From Tamarix chinensis (Eukaryota > Streptophyta > Magnoliopsida > Caryophyllales > Tamaricaceae): a stretch of DNA of 64,000 nt. Shown here piece by piece: positions 22,808-34,824 of the stretch. The stretch covers positions 26,664,032 through 26,728,031 of the forward strand of contig CM060173.1 in the NCBI GenBank assembly GCA_030549775.1, given 5' to 3'. Numbering within the stretch: position 1 is the first letter of the stretch; every line of letters begins with the position of its first letter. The translations under genes and the position numbers were made by a program. Below the pieces are notes generated by a model that did not search any database, was not told the origin of the DNA, and saw nothing but the letters and a program-made list of their open reading frames with translations.

Positions 22808-23040
22808 ATCTCCCACTTTTTATGATGAGAAACAAATAGTGGAAAAATGGATAGAGTGAGAATAAGATAATTAGGAAGACCACCTTTCCCTTACCATTTG
22901 CAACTCTCAATCTAAGTATTTACCAAATTTCTCCCCTCCTTTTGTCATAAAAAAAAGGTAAGAGGGAAAACTCATGTAGAAACTTGCATACATGGGAGAA
23001 AAAAAGCTAAATAAAAAGGAAATCTCCCCTTAAACTAGTG
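22808..23040 (-). other. Polypurine tract and upstream internal polypurine tracts
   Basis: The minus strand reads AAAAAGTGGGAGAT directly against the LTR at 22808-22821. Further purine tracts of the same kind lie at about 22,930-22,950 (TGACAAAAGGAGGGGAGAAA) and 23,018-23,030 (AGGGGAGATTT). Repeated polypurine tracts are a known feature of Sireviruses. Confidence 0.7.
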
Positions 23041-23269
23041 CACACATAAAACAAGAAGATTGGCACAAGTTATGATAATACCGACCTCTCCTAGAGAATG
23101 AGCAATTCAGATAAAATAGTGAGTATAGGTTAGAGTATACAAGCTTAATGATAAATAGGAATTGGGTAAGTAAAGCTAAATCATCTTATATCATATTTAT
23201 AATCAAAATGTAAATGAGAGTACATGAGATGAGATGACACATGATACTAATGTATGTTGTGAAGAAGAA

Positions 23270-24009
23270 TGTAGGAGGTAATGGTTGACGATGGAGATGG
23301 ATAAGAAAAGCAAAGGGCGTAGCTACAAAAAAATGTCAAATACTAGAAATGGGGTGAGGTGGTGATGGCTGGGTGAGAAGGTGGTGGTTCAACAATGGTG
23401 ATGGTTAATGGTGAATGGTGGTGGCATCATGCATTAAGGATCATGATTGGGTTAAGGAACTGGTATAGGGAAGAGGGAGAAAGAAAAAGAAGAAGAAGAG
23501 GAGGAGGAGGTGAATCAGAAGAGAATGGAGTCAAGGGTTTTTGCTGTGGAAGTTGAATGAAAGCAATAGAGATGGAGTAGTGTGAGTGTATATGTATAAA
23601 TGTAGATAGTTGAATGAAAATGCTTCAAATATAAAGGTGAGTCATGCAACATGATAAGTGGAGGGAGATGGGGGGCATATTTGGTGGAGGGAAATATGGC
23701 ACAATAGAGGAAGTTTGCATGAGAAGGAGATGATAGGGAAGGATAGGCTATGAGTAGGATAGTATTTTTTTAGGTTTAGTTTGGTTAGGCTAGGGTACCT
23801 GATCAAGAAAATAACTAGAAAAAATAATATGGTTTAAGATATGTTTAATAAAAAGGAAGTGATAAAATTAATAAGGAATTTATTTTAGAGTTTATATAAG
23901 TTATGGGTTAAAGGTTAATAATAAAATAATTTGGCCAAGGCTTAGGGGTTAGGTTTTAAATAAAAGGATAAACTTTTGAAAGAAAAGGTTATGAATTTTG
24001 GGGTTATAG
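23270..24009 (-). mobile_element. Nested LTR fragment of the TGTAACACCCC family
   Basis: The right end on plus is AATTTTGGGGTTATA, the inverted start of a TGTAACACCCCAAAATTT-type LTR. The preceding 130 bp resemble the inverted start of the solo LTR at 12827 (TAACC/CCTTAACC-rich). A purine-rich GAAGAAGAGGAGGAGG stretch lies at 23,490-23,512. The left edge is uncertain, so it may be a truncated copy. Confidence 0.5.
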
Positions 24010-25400
24010 AAACTATGATCGAATGACACATATTTTAGTCTCCAAGGTCTCTTAGTGTCTTTCAATGGCTGCCAACCTGGTGTCCAGTCTCATATACATC
24101 AAGAGTAGTAAGTCCTTGATGCTGGCCACGGTCACTCTGCCCTAAATTTTGGTAGGAGGAGGTGTAGTGGAGGACGATAGTATATTAGGTGATGTGGAAG
24201 CTCCAATAGTGGATGGGAGATTAGGAGGTGCTATCGGGTTGTTAGATGGTGGAGGAATGGTATCTCCATTTCTTGAGCGAGGCTTTAGTTTACATGTAGC
24301 TAGTATTTGACCACTACATACCAGTGTAGCATGATCCTTTATCATGAGAACCAAAGTGTGACTATCCACACTCATCTTATACACTATACATCGTAGTATC
24401 ACTACATCTAAGATGTCTAGCCTATTGTGAATAAGATGGTGAATAGTAAGAAACTCACCAAATGGTACTCTAAAATTCTAAAGGATCCTCATGATGAGAG
24501 ATCCATATCTTAAGGTGAACTAAATATGACTCACCATATGAGCCATATTCTTAAAATTATCAACTACACACCTCATCAAAGTACTAGAAAGGATGATGTC
24601 TACCTCGTAAAAATCCTTTATAGTTATATCAACCCTTGAACCATCTCAAGGACAAAGGATAGAGTTGACAAGATAATAACATACCCTCTTGATGAGTGGT
24701 AGGTAGTAGGACCTATCAGTGCCTCCGTGCACATAATGACTCTTATCCATATCAATGAAAATGATATCATGAGTTCTAGTTCACATCCATTCACTGATTG
24801 TCATCCCCGTGCTAGTTTGACTCTGAATCCCAAGTATTTTGGCCAATCTAGCCTCATCAAGGATAATGGAAGCACCAAGGACATATTTAGTGAGGGGAGA
24901 TCTAAGAATGTGAATAGAGAGGTTGATGTAGATTAAGTGAACCAAGTCTACGTAGACTGGATTACAAAGAGTGAAGAATGGACAGAGGAGCATATCAGAA
25001 AGAGATTGCACAAACGGGAGCCTGAAATGCTTTGTGCAAGTGTCAGTATCAATGCACTTACCTTGTAGAACTTTATTACCATGGAATATCTTGAAGCAAC
25101 ATTGTTTTTCATCCATGGTTCAAAAGATGAATGGAGAATGAGGAGAAGTCTTAGTGATTTTAGACAATCAAGAGGAGGATATAATTGTGGGTTGATCACT
25201 ATAAGGAATTAGACCAATAGGTTTAATAGGTTGTGGTGTATGTCTATGCTCCACAGAGGGTGGAGAAGAGTCCCTAGAAGTAGAAGTTTCTAAGGGCTCA
25301 TCTATCCTATGGATGTCTTATAAGGGTGGCTTGGTAAAGTATAGGCCTTTTTAGGAGGACCCTGAGTCATACCTTTTCTTTTGTGGGTATTAGTAGTTGT
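24010..25400 (-). pseudogene. Env-like (plant retrotransposon third-ORF) remnant of the Sirevirus-like element
   Basis: The best segment is minus 24781-25116, with PVYVDLVHLIYINL, YVLGASIILDE and ARLAKILGI; a further segment (24142-24402) ends in a Pro/Ser/Thr-rich stretch. The pattern V-x-x-F-Y-x-N...V-x-G-x-x-I-x-x...L-x-x-I-L-G matches the domain catalogued as putative plant transposon protein that sits downstream of pol in several plant LTR elements. The position between RNase H and the 3' LTR fits. Function is not established. Frames are broken. Confidence 0.65.
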
Positions 25401-26239
25401 GTATTTTTCCTTATCATTTTTGATAATTAATCATAGATACAAGAAGTAAAATTAACAAATTTATGAAAGAAATAGGGAAAAAAGGGATAGAAAATAGGTA
25501 GATTAGAGGGATAGAAAAATTGTGATCAAAATAAGTGATTTGGTGTTCCTATAGACCATAAGAGTCTAGGAGAACACTAATTCAACATCAAATTATCCAC
25601 AATAACCCTTAATTTGAGCTGATTAGGTCAAAATGATATCTAGTGATTCACCTAGTCTTATCCGTGATTTTGGTTGAATTTGAGTAATGAAGCTTTAAAT
25701 TTGGTTTGTTACATGTTTGATTTATTGATATGATCCAAACAAGGCCTTGCTTGCTCTTGTTGGTGAGGAAATGAGTGATTTGAGTGAGAAATAGTGAGAG
25801 GAGTTGAAGGGTTTGAAAAAATGAGGCCATGATCTATTCTAGGTGAGGAAAGACCTATATATATATTTGATACATTAGTCGACCGATTTAACAATTCAAT
25901 TGACTATTCTTCAAACCAACCGAATGCTTTATGAAAACTAATAGATTGGTCTTGTCCAATTTTGAAAATAAAAATAAAAAACTTGTAACCTATCAACTAG
26001 TTTCAAGGGGACCCATTGATTGGATCCCTTGACATATTGGCGGGTTTATTACTAGGTTTTCAACATGAATTTTGCACTTTAAAACCAATTGGATCATGGA
26101 ATTAAGACATATAATAACACTCAATATTATCATGTTATACATTAATCACACATCTGTTTCAAAATTAATTCCACGCCATTCAATGCCATATTAACATGAT
26201 TTGGATTAAATTGTATGCTATATCCACATCATTTAAGCA

Positions 26240-26780
26240 TACATTTTCCATCATTTTACAAATATGAGAGAAATAACTTGAACCACATAAACATCATCCC
26301 AATTTATCTCTTTATAGTATGAATCTTTCTTCATCGAGGGGCTAAGTATATCTCCCAATTGGTGTAATGCATCTATAAACTCTACACACCCATCTCCTTT
26401 TTCAAAATGATCTCTTATGAATTGATGTCTTATTTCAATATGCTTGAACTTAGAGTGTTGAACATGATTCTTAGTAAGGTAAATTGAACTAATGTTATCA
26501 CATATAATGGGATTTTTATCAATTATAAACCCAAAATCAGTTAATGGATGTTTCATTTAAATAAGTTGAGCACAACATGCTTTGATGGTTATATATTCTA
26601 CTTTTGTCGCTGATAATGTGACATTAGATTGGTTCTTAATTTGCCAGCTAACTAAATATTCTCCTTGAGATTGACAAGTAATATATGTATTTTTCCCATC
26701 AACCTTGTTCCCCACAAAATTAGCGTCTAAGTATCTAATGAGGTTTAAAATAGTGTCACTAAGGTAAAACAATACAAGAT
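26240..26780 (-). pseudogene. RNase H remnant of the Sirevirus-like element
   Basis: Minus blocks in order: LIRYLDANFVG at about 26,715-26,740, VSWQIKNQSNVTLSATKVEY at about 26,600-26,660, then CDNISSIYLTKN, FKHIEIRHQFIRDH and a C-terminal QLGDILSPSMK (variant of Q-L-A-D-I-x-T-K-x-L). One stop splits the frame near 26,557. Confidence 0.88.
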
Positions 26781-26799
26781 TATGTGTACCAATTATATA

Positions 26800-28250
26800 A
26801 CTAAAAATCCATTTAAATAATATTAAATGAGATTTCTTGAGATTACATTGAAAATGAGAAAATTAGTAAACACTAAATATGATGTATGTCATAAGGTAGA
26901 AAAGTGATCCAATAATACCTTAATAGCATTTTTAATCAACATCCTTACCTCTTTCATTCATATTAAGCTTAGTTATGGTTTTTTATGGGAGCACTACAAT
27001 GCTTAATATTATTCATTCTAAATTTATTTAGCAATTCCTTAGTGTAATTCTCTTGGTTAATGAAAATTCCTTCATTGGTTTGTTTGAATTCCATTCCTAG
27101 GACGTATGCCATTTCTTTCATCATGCTTATCTAGAACTCACTGCACATCATCTTGAAAATTCTTTACACGAGGTTTCATTAGTAGCACTAAATATGATGT
27201 CATCGACATGAATTTGAATCTGTCTTTCTTAGTTTTTCTAATGAACAAGGTTTTATAAATTTTTCATCTCTCAAAGCCTTCGTTAATTAGAAATTTACTA
27301 AGATGTTCATACCAAACCCTAGAGGCCATAGAGTGCCTTTTTGAGTCATAGACATCTTTAGGATTTAAGGTATCTCTCAAAGCCCTAGCGATGTTGCTTA
27401 ACATAAAATTCATCCTCAATGAAGCCATTAAAAAAATATAATTTTAACATCTATTTGATATAAGGTAACAAACATGGAAGATCAAATTTAAGAAGCATAT
27501 GTATAACTTTAAGTCTAGCTATAGCGATAAAGGTTTCTTCAAAATCAATGCCTTCCTCTTGGTTAAACCTCTTAGTAAGCAATCAATATTTGTTTCTAAC
27601 TACACAAATCCCTTCATATAACTTATTCCTAAAGACCTATTTAGTCCCAATGATGGGTCTATTTTGAGGTATAGGGATTAATTTCCAAACTTAATTTTTC
27701 TTAAATTAGTTAAGCTCATCTTACATTACCTTGATCCAATTTACATAATTCATATATTCCAAATGAGAGTTATATTTCATTTGAGATAAGAATGTTAAAT
27801 GGTTACAAGTGTTAACTATTGTGGATCGAGTGGCCATACCCCTAGATGGATCACCAATGATGAGCTCTTGAGGATTTCTATATGCATATCTCCAAGCTCT
27901 TCAGAGGTATTCTCTTACTTCATCCTCTTATTGAGTAATGGGATGAACATTTTCCTTTTACTGCAATTGATTCTCCTTAGTTTTTGATTCTTCTTGTTTA
28001 ATTATCTGTCCCCTTAAGTTGATGGAACCACTTCATCATTATTTATACCTTTCACACTAAATATAGATTCATTAAAAGTAACATAGAATGAATCTTCAAC
28101 TTCTAATGTTCTTTTATTGAAGACTCGATATGGTTTACTATATAAGGAGTAATTAATAATGATACATTCATCAAATTAGAGGGTTAAACTTACCTAGATT
28201 ACTTTTTTCCGTTATTTAGGATAAAGAATTTAAAAACGAGCATTAATATC
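26800..28250 (-). pseudogene. Reverse transcriptase remnant of the Sirevirus-like element
   Basis: Lies between the RNase H and integrase blocks in the minus direction. Fragments such as EEGIDFEETFIAIA (about 27,520-27,560) and the ASRVWYEHLSKFLI-like block (about 27,290-27,330) are readable in different frames with stops. The catalytic segment (about 27,190-27,230: QIQIHVDDIIFSAT) is still recognisable. Confidence 0.72.
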
Positions 28251-28289
28251 TCATAGGGGGAGTTATATTGAGGATTGCTTAGATTAGAA

Positions 28290-29000
28290 CATGATTCATG
28301 ACATAATCGGTGGTTGATACAGCTTTAGCTTATAAGTACTTGGGAAGTTAGGAATTGCACAACATGGTTCTTGTAAATTCTTCCAAGATGATGTTCTTTT
28401 CTTCATGAAACCATTTTGTTGTGGGTTTCTTGGGGTCCAAAAGTTGTGGGAGATCCCATTTTGATCATAGAATTTGGTGAATTTGACATTCTGAAATTCC
28501 TTGTCATGATCACTTCTTATTGCATGTATCATTATTCCTTTTTCTACCTTAAATTTATTATAAAGTATAATAAACACATTAAACTCATCATCTTTATTAG
28601 AAATAAATAATGTCCACATTTATCAGGAGTAATCATCAACAATTAATAATGCATATCTACAATCATCCATGCTACTTGTCTTAGTGGGTCCAAATATGTC
28701 CATGTGTAGCAATTCAAGTTGTTTAGATGTATTTACAACATTTTTTGGTTTTAATGTGGCTCTATGTTTTTTTCATTATTAGCTTACATTATATAATCTA
28801 TATTTTTCAAATTTTATTTTAGGATGACCACACACTAAGTCTTTTCTAGCCACTTTGTTGAATACGTCCATACTACCATGTGCTATACTCTTATGCCATA
28901 TCCAAGCATAAATATCTACAACACTTAAATGCTTATTATGAAATTATATTGATTTCACATCAATCATATAAGCATTATTAATGTGTGGGCAGAAAATAGT
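28290..29000 (-). pseudogene. Integrase remnant of the Sirevirus-like element
   Basis: Minus blocks: LELLHMDIFGPTKTSS (about 28,680-28,730, with the first catalytic Asp), then IRSDHDKEFQN (about 28,486-28,520; D-x-G has become D-H-D), then NGISHNFWTPRNPQQNGF (about 28,415-28,465). In the last block the third catalytic residue of the family pattern Q-Q-N-G-x-x-E-R reads K. Stops occur upstream. Confidence 0.85.
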
Positions 29001-29249
29001 ATGGATTTATCTATTCCATTTGAAATCATGCAGTGAGAATGGGAAAAATTTACTAGAAATCCCTTGTCACAATGTTGGCCAATAATAATTAGATTGTTCT
29101 TAAGATCATTAACCAAGTAAAAATCATCAATGAATGGCTTAGAGTTACCGATAATGATGCTACATGCTCTAATAATATTTCTTTTGGATTTATTACCAAA
29201 AGTGACTCTTCATTCACCATAGGATGCCAATATTAAGAGCATCGTCAGA

Positions 29250-29300
29250 TCACCCATCATGTTCCTTGAGCACCTTCTATCCAGGAACCATTTATGGCTT
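29250..29300 (-). pseudogene. Protease core of the Sirevirus-like element, active site lost
   Basis: Minus strand reads KWFLDRRCSRNMMGD. The family core is W-x-L-D-S-G-C-S-R-H-M-T-G, so D-S-G has become D-R-R. Confidence 0.82.
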
Positions 29301-29399
29301 CTTATTTTTATTTTGAAGTAAAATTGTAATCACAAATATCCTATTTTAGTTACCTTTTCGATGGGTCCTTGATGGGTTAGTGTTAAATCCTTGCGGGAT

Positions 29400-31360
29400 G
29401 GTTCCCTTTGGTACCCACACCTTCTTAGATGTTTATACAACGTTAATATTTATAGCAAAAGCACAAGATGAATCAACATCTCCGTCTCCATTTCTACCGC
29501 ATATTGCAAGTGATTGTATTTTTGTGGATAGAAGTGAATTTCTCAATCCTATTATGTCTACACATGGAAGATTAATGTACCCTTTTGCCTGCAAATATTA
29601 CAAGAACTAGAGCAATAAAGTCATTTATTTCATGACCCTTTGAGGTTTGGCATTTCATGACCTCTTTTTCACCATAACCCAAGCTCTTATAGTCCTTAAA
29701 ATGCCATTTATCACCTATTAGCATATTTGCACCTTCTTCACTCTTGGTGAAAGCATATGATACTTTACAAATTGATCATACATGACTTGCAGATCAACAA
29801 GCGTGGTTTGAATTTTATCCATTTCAACTTATGATTAACATTACTTAACTTCTCATATGCATCACATTCAATCACTTTTTCATTTATCTTTGTTGAAATG
29901 TGCAATATACGAGATTATAAGATAGTGTGGTCATTAAGGAATTTTATATGGTATTCATTCAAATGACCATAGTGTTTTTTCATATTATCTTGTTGTTTAG
30001 CCTTTTTTTGTATATAATCATGAAAGAAACATCATATATTAGATTTTACCTCATCATCATCTTCATAATCATCAAAATTGGAATAGGAGGTGGAGGAGAA
30101 GGAGTCACCTTTAAGTGCCATAAAATAGAGGTTTGCTACCTCTTCTTCCTCTTATGATGGTTCTTCTCCACTTTCTACAAATGAGGCCATAACCTTCCTA
30201 GGATATTTTTTATCTTAGCTTATATTCTCTTTGCTCCTTGCCATTTTCCAGGGAATCTCATTTCTAAACTTAAAACAATCCTAAATGGCATGTCCATACT
30301 TGCCATAGTTTTGACATTTGATCTTGTCATCCTTCGATGAATCTCTTGACTTCCTCAAATAGATGGGAGGTTTTATTCCTCATATGGATTGAAGAAATAT
30401 CTTGAATTGAGTATTCATAATAGTTATTTCTTCATCATCCATCAAATCCTCATCAGTATCTTCTTCATCTTCAACCTCTTCTTCAATGATTATCTTGTTT
30501 TGCCTTGATGAAGAATATGATGCTTTTAGAGTGATCTTCTTCTTCTTCTTCTTCTTCTTCTTCTTCTTCTTCTTCTTCTTCTTCTTCTTCTTCTTCTTCT
30601 TCTTCTTCTTCTTCTTCTTCTTCTTCTTCTTCTTCTTCTTCTTCTTCTTCTTCTTCTTCTTCTTCTTCTTCTTCTTCTTCTTCTTCTTCATATTCCATAT
30701 TTGATTGATAGACCATAAGATTATTGAAGAGTTTATTAGGAGTCATGTTTACCCTTTCTTCTTTAGTTGTTGTAACTTTTCAAGTCCACTCTTTTGTGAT
30801 ACCTCTAAACATTTTTCTTACTTCATCTTCGTTGGTGATGAATTTCTCTAATGTGTTGGTTTTGTTTATGATGGAGTCGAATCAATTACTTAATTAAATT
30901 AACCTATTGATTCTCCTTGCTTCATGGTGAAGAGCATGAATTCCCTAACATGAAGGGTTATTCTCTAATTATTCACTTGTGTTGTGTCTTCTTAAGGAAG
31001 AATGATTTTTTCCCAAATTTATTTGGTGGTGGTGCATGATTGTATTAATGATATTCTTTCTCTCTAAGACCACATTGCAAGATCATGATGGATTTGTCAT
31101 TGAGAGTAAGCTTGTTTTTGTCATTATGAGTTCATAACATGTTCTCTCAACATTTTTCCATCAATATCCTTCATTATTTTTGTTGGGCCCTCAATTAAAA
31201 TAAAACACATATCATGATATTTAACTTTGATGAAGAACATAATCTTATTCTTCTAGTATGCAAAATTTTCTCTGTTGAACATTAATTTTTTTGCTCAATC
31301 CCATTGAGTTCATTCTTTGAAGATAATCTTTCCACCTCAGATTGTTAGATCATTTTTGGG
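29400..31360 (-). pseudogene. Gag remnant of the Sirevirus-like element with zinc knuckle and expanded trinucleotide tract
   Basis: The zinc knuckle reads CQNYGKYGHAI with the final Cys three residues on (minus, about 30,285-30,325); the second Cys is now Tyr. The acidic, Ser-rich segment after a lysine-rich stretch (KASYSSS, then Glu/Asp-rich; minus 30,400-30,530) is typical of Sirevirus gag. A pure (AAG)51 tract lies directly upstream of it. Helical Lys/Glu-rich text continues at 29,800-30,000. Confidence 0.75.
30537..30689. repeat. (TTC)51 / (GAA)51 perfect trinucleotide tract
   Basis: 153 bp of uninterrupted TTC on plus (GAA/AAG on minus), immediately followed by CATATTCC. The poly-Lys, poly-Glu and poly-Phe open frames across it are products of the repeat. 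Confidence 0.98.
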
Positions 31361-31367
31361 TTTCCAA

Positions 31368-31379
31368 GCTTTGATACCA
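31368..31379 (-). other. Primer-binding site of the Sirevirus-like element
   Basis: GCTTTGATACCA on plus is the complement of TGGTATCAAAGC, one base from the usual initiator-tRNA-Met site. It lies 2 bp from the 5' LTR start at 31382. Confidence 0.92.
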
Positions 31380-31381
31380 AT

Positions 31382-33132
31382 TGAAAAAAAACCTAGATGG
31401 GGGTGAATAAGGTTATAGTGGTTTGAGAATATAATTTATCTACATCCACTACCAAAAGGGTTTGTATTTTAGATTTTAAATCTCCCGTGTGTTTTATTGA
31501 TTATTGATCTTCTCTTGGGTAATGAGTATACTATCTCAATGACTTTTTACGATATGATTTATAAACTAACCTTATTATTCTCTCTAGGTTTATGGATCTA
31601 TTAATTCAATGACCTTTCTTAGAAATGCTAGGTAACACACAACATCAATGTAATGAGTTTTGAAGATAGTTTTGGTTGATTATAATGTATCTTACAATTG
31701 ATATAGATATGGAATTTAAGAAGCAATTTGTGAGGGTAATCAATCTAGAAATATAGAGATCTTACAATCAAATTTTAGCTGAGTAAAGTAGCACATACAC
31801 TTTTGAAAATATAAAAGTGAGTAGTTGATAATTAATTATAAGGAGGAGTAAATAATTAAGTTGTGCAATTAATTGAGAGTTCAAACTTATTTTTGTTCTA
31901 CCTCATAAATGATACTTATATTTATTCCCAACCATGTTTCCGTGGGCATAAAAAAGTATATATTCATTGCACAAACAATAAGCATAATTTTTAGCATTTG
32001 ATGCTAACCTATTTATTAGTTTAGGGCACTAGTAAATCAGTTTCCCTGACCATTTGATTAGTTAGCAAAAAATATTTGAAGGATTATGTTCAAACCATAA
32101 TTGAAAATGTTATCAACATATAAACTAGTTAGTTTGTTACTAGAATTAGTTTATCCATTTCACATTTTTTGTCCTCTAAACATATGAGAATAGTCAAATG
32201 GTTTATCCAAACAGTCGACGTGTCCTACTCACTAGCCAATGGGATTTATCAAATTGGTTGATCAGTTTAGCCCTTGAAAAATAAAACATTTTCCATTTTA
32301 CCTCAATTGTTAGCGTGATTGGTCAAACCAGTTGATTGTTTTGATGAAACTAGCTAAAGTGTTCAAATAGAGATAAAATGAGTTTTTGGATGAATAAACC
32401 CATGGCCTGGTTAGTTATACTAGTCAATCGACTTGATGAAACTGGTCAAAGTGTTCAAATAGAGGTAAAGTGGGTTTATGCATGAATTGAACCCATGACC
32501 TAGTTGGTCAAACAATTGACCAATTTTTGAACTTGTTGATCCGTTTGATGAAACTTGTTGAAGTGTTCAATAGAGACAAGATGAGTTTTTATGAAATTGA
32601 AGCTACAGTATGGTTTGTTGAATCATTCAATTGGCTTATGAACCAGTCTATAAATTTATGAGTTTTTGAAAGTTTAAAGTCTTAGTTTTGTTGTTAACTA
32701 TTTGATTGATTGCAAGACTAGTCAACTGGTTCCGACTAGAACCAAAGATGTTCAAAAGTATTTTTAAAAGGATTAGGGGTTTAGATTCAATAGGGAATTG
32801 TTATCAAACAAAATGTAAGGAGGATTTTAAAACATCCCAAGAGATTAACACCAAGAGTGTTATGCTCAATAAACTTTACAAAATAACCTAAGACATAGAA
32901 TATACACTTTTAGGTCTTGAGTCTCGGTGGTATTGATATAAACTTCTATTATGCTTTGAAATTTGATTGCTCTTTCTAATATTACTTTTGGAAATTGATT
33001 TGAATAAGTGTGTTTTGACATCCTTATCATCAACATAACTCAAGCATACTTAAATAAACATGTTAACTCATTTAAACTCATTGTTATCATTAAAAGAAGG
33101 TTTAAGGCATTGATTGATGAATGGGGTTAACA
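31382..33132 (-). repeat. 5' LTR of the Sirevirus-like element
   Basis: On plus it begins TGAAAAAAAACCTAG and ends GGGGTTAACA. Partner of 20891-22807, about 170 bp shorter, with similar 90-115 bp internal repeats marked by AGTGTTCAAATAGAG (for example near 32,358, 32,449 and 32,562). Confidence 0.87.
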
Positions 33133-33753
33133 AGGACTAATTGAGTGACCTTATCCTACCTTTAAGAGGCAACATGAAACACATTAAAATAGTAATACAC
33201 ATACAACAACACACTCAAAAATGCAAAGAGCCACTAATAATGCAATAACAATGCACTGTAAATCGTTACACTAACATGTGATCACATTCCTCATGTAAAA
33301 ATATATTAGTGGAGGCATCAATACCAAACAGCTTGGCACTTAGATCACAAAAACCTACTTTCACTTATTGAGGAGGGTAGTACATTGCTATGCCTACCAA
33401 AACTAATGGTGGCACACAATGATAATCACCCAAAATTGATAGTAGTTTGCAATGATATCTACTAATGGTGGTACAAAATGATAACCATTACAAAATAATA
33501 GCAATACATAGTGCTATCTACCAAACCACACATAATTCATCGTTAATAAGATTCTTGAGAGGGATAAAAAAGGGTGCTTATATAGTAGTGTTCTGACACT
33601 CAACGATAATAAGTATTTGGCGCACAATGGCACACTAACACTCAAAGATCCACCTCCATGATCTAGTCCTTAAATATGCATACCCTCTAAGAGGCTTTTA
33701 GATTTCTAATATAGTAAACTTGTAACCTTGATTGGTGCATAATAACTATTGTA
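33133..33753. repeat. Repeat-rich spacer, probably an old LTR fragment
   Basis: Positions about 33,360-33,540 contain imperfect copies of a unit with CTAATGGTGGYACA and AATGATAAYCA. No coding block recognised. It looks like an internal minisatellite of an LTR, but family and ends are not resolved. Confidence 0.4.
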
Positions 33754-34050
33754 TGATGGAGCCTAGAAAAACAAGATTCATGGTGCATGAAGATTGTGGA
33801 GGATCCTTATATGCATGGCCTAAATTTTTATTAAAAGAACCATGAGAAAACACAGGGGGGGACCCATGTTATTTAAAATGACATATATTTCATGGTTTGA
33901 TTTTGGCCCCCATTTTTTTCTTACACGGACAGAGTTTTTCCTAATCTTTAGATATGGTTTGATTTTCACTTATTTTGTTCACTATAGTATAAATAATATT
34001 GTTAAGATTGGAGAATGAAACATGAAGATATCTATCTCTATATTTATACA
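33754..34050 (+). repeat. 5' LTR of the second copia element, left part
   Basis: Matches the first part of 42348-42704 up to ACATGAAGATAT (3' LTR: ACATGAATATAT), where the 3' LTR goes into an AT microsatellite and this copy is interrupted. The left edge is good to about 5 bp. Confidence 0.7.
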
Positions 34051-34824
34051 AATTAGAAATAAGAAAATGAAAGGAAAGGGAAGAAGGTTTGAATAAAAGT
34101 TTGAAGTTTTATTAATTTGGGAATTTGAGATACAACATAAGATGATTGGTGTTTTTTATTTAGAGTGTTTCCCTCTAAAATTTTTCCGACCCCTTCAAAT
34201 GAATACCTAAGTCCCCTTTTATAGACAGAAGGGGCTCCCTAATGATTACAACTTTTGAAAAGAATAAAGTTATATTTTGAAAAGTGGTTCTGAAGGAATC
34301 CACTGAAAGTAAAAAGTAAAAAGATGTATAGTAAAAGTAGCCTAGAAAATCCAAAAGGTATTCACATGCTTTCCTTTTTCCATAGATTCCTTTTTCTTTT
34401 TTTTTTTTTTCTTTCAGCCACTTCTACTTTTTCTTTTCTCCTTTTGGTCAAAAGATGACGTCTTCTTTTTGAAAAGCATCCTCATGACTAAAGATTCCTT
34501 TTACTTTTGTTGACCACTCCTTTTGATTTTGTCATTTCTTATTTTTGGAAGAATATTCCTTTCTTTTGTCTACCACTCTATCTTGTTTTGTGTCTGTTGT
34601 TGGTATGCCTTTTGATGTAGAAGTACATATGGATCTACTAAAAAAAATACTCAAAAGTATTCCATAACAATCGTCTTCATTGTCATCTCCGTAGTTTGGT
34701 GTAGGAGTTGAAGAAGAAGAAGAAGAAGAAGATGATGATGATGATTTTTTATTTTACAATAATATTTGGCCGTGTATGGCCAAATATTCATCCTCTGATT
34801 TTGTTGCTACAAATTTTGCTGTAG

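Larger units (their letters stand above)
20891..33132 (-). mobile_element. Sirevirus-like Ty1/copia element with env-like ORF
   Basis: Two long direct LTRs (20891-22807 and 31382-33132) enclose a minus-strand interior: primer-binding site, gag with zinc knuckle, protease, integrase, reverse transcriptase, RNase H, then an extra env-like ORF, a long non-coding stretch with repeated purine tracts, and the 3' LTR. This is the layout of Sirevirus (SIRE/Maximus) copia elements. All frames are broken. Flanking 5-mers (ATAAA left; AGGAC right) do not match. It holds a nested LTR fragment near 23,270-24,009. Confidence 0.88.

Noticed and set aside
30380..30746. Open frames encoding poly-Lys, poly-Glu or poly-Phe
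   Set aside because: They arise solely from the (TTC)51 tract read in three frames. Only the Lys frame continues into gag-like text, which is itself broken.
31368..31379. tRNA gene signal near primer-binding sites
   Set aside because: Only the short complementary site is present; no cloverleaf can be built around this or the other sites.
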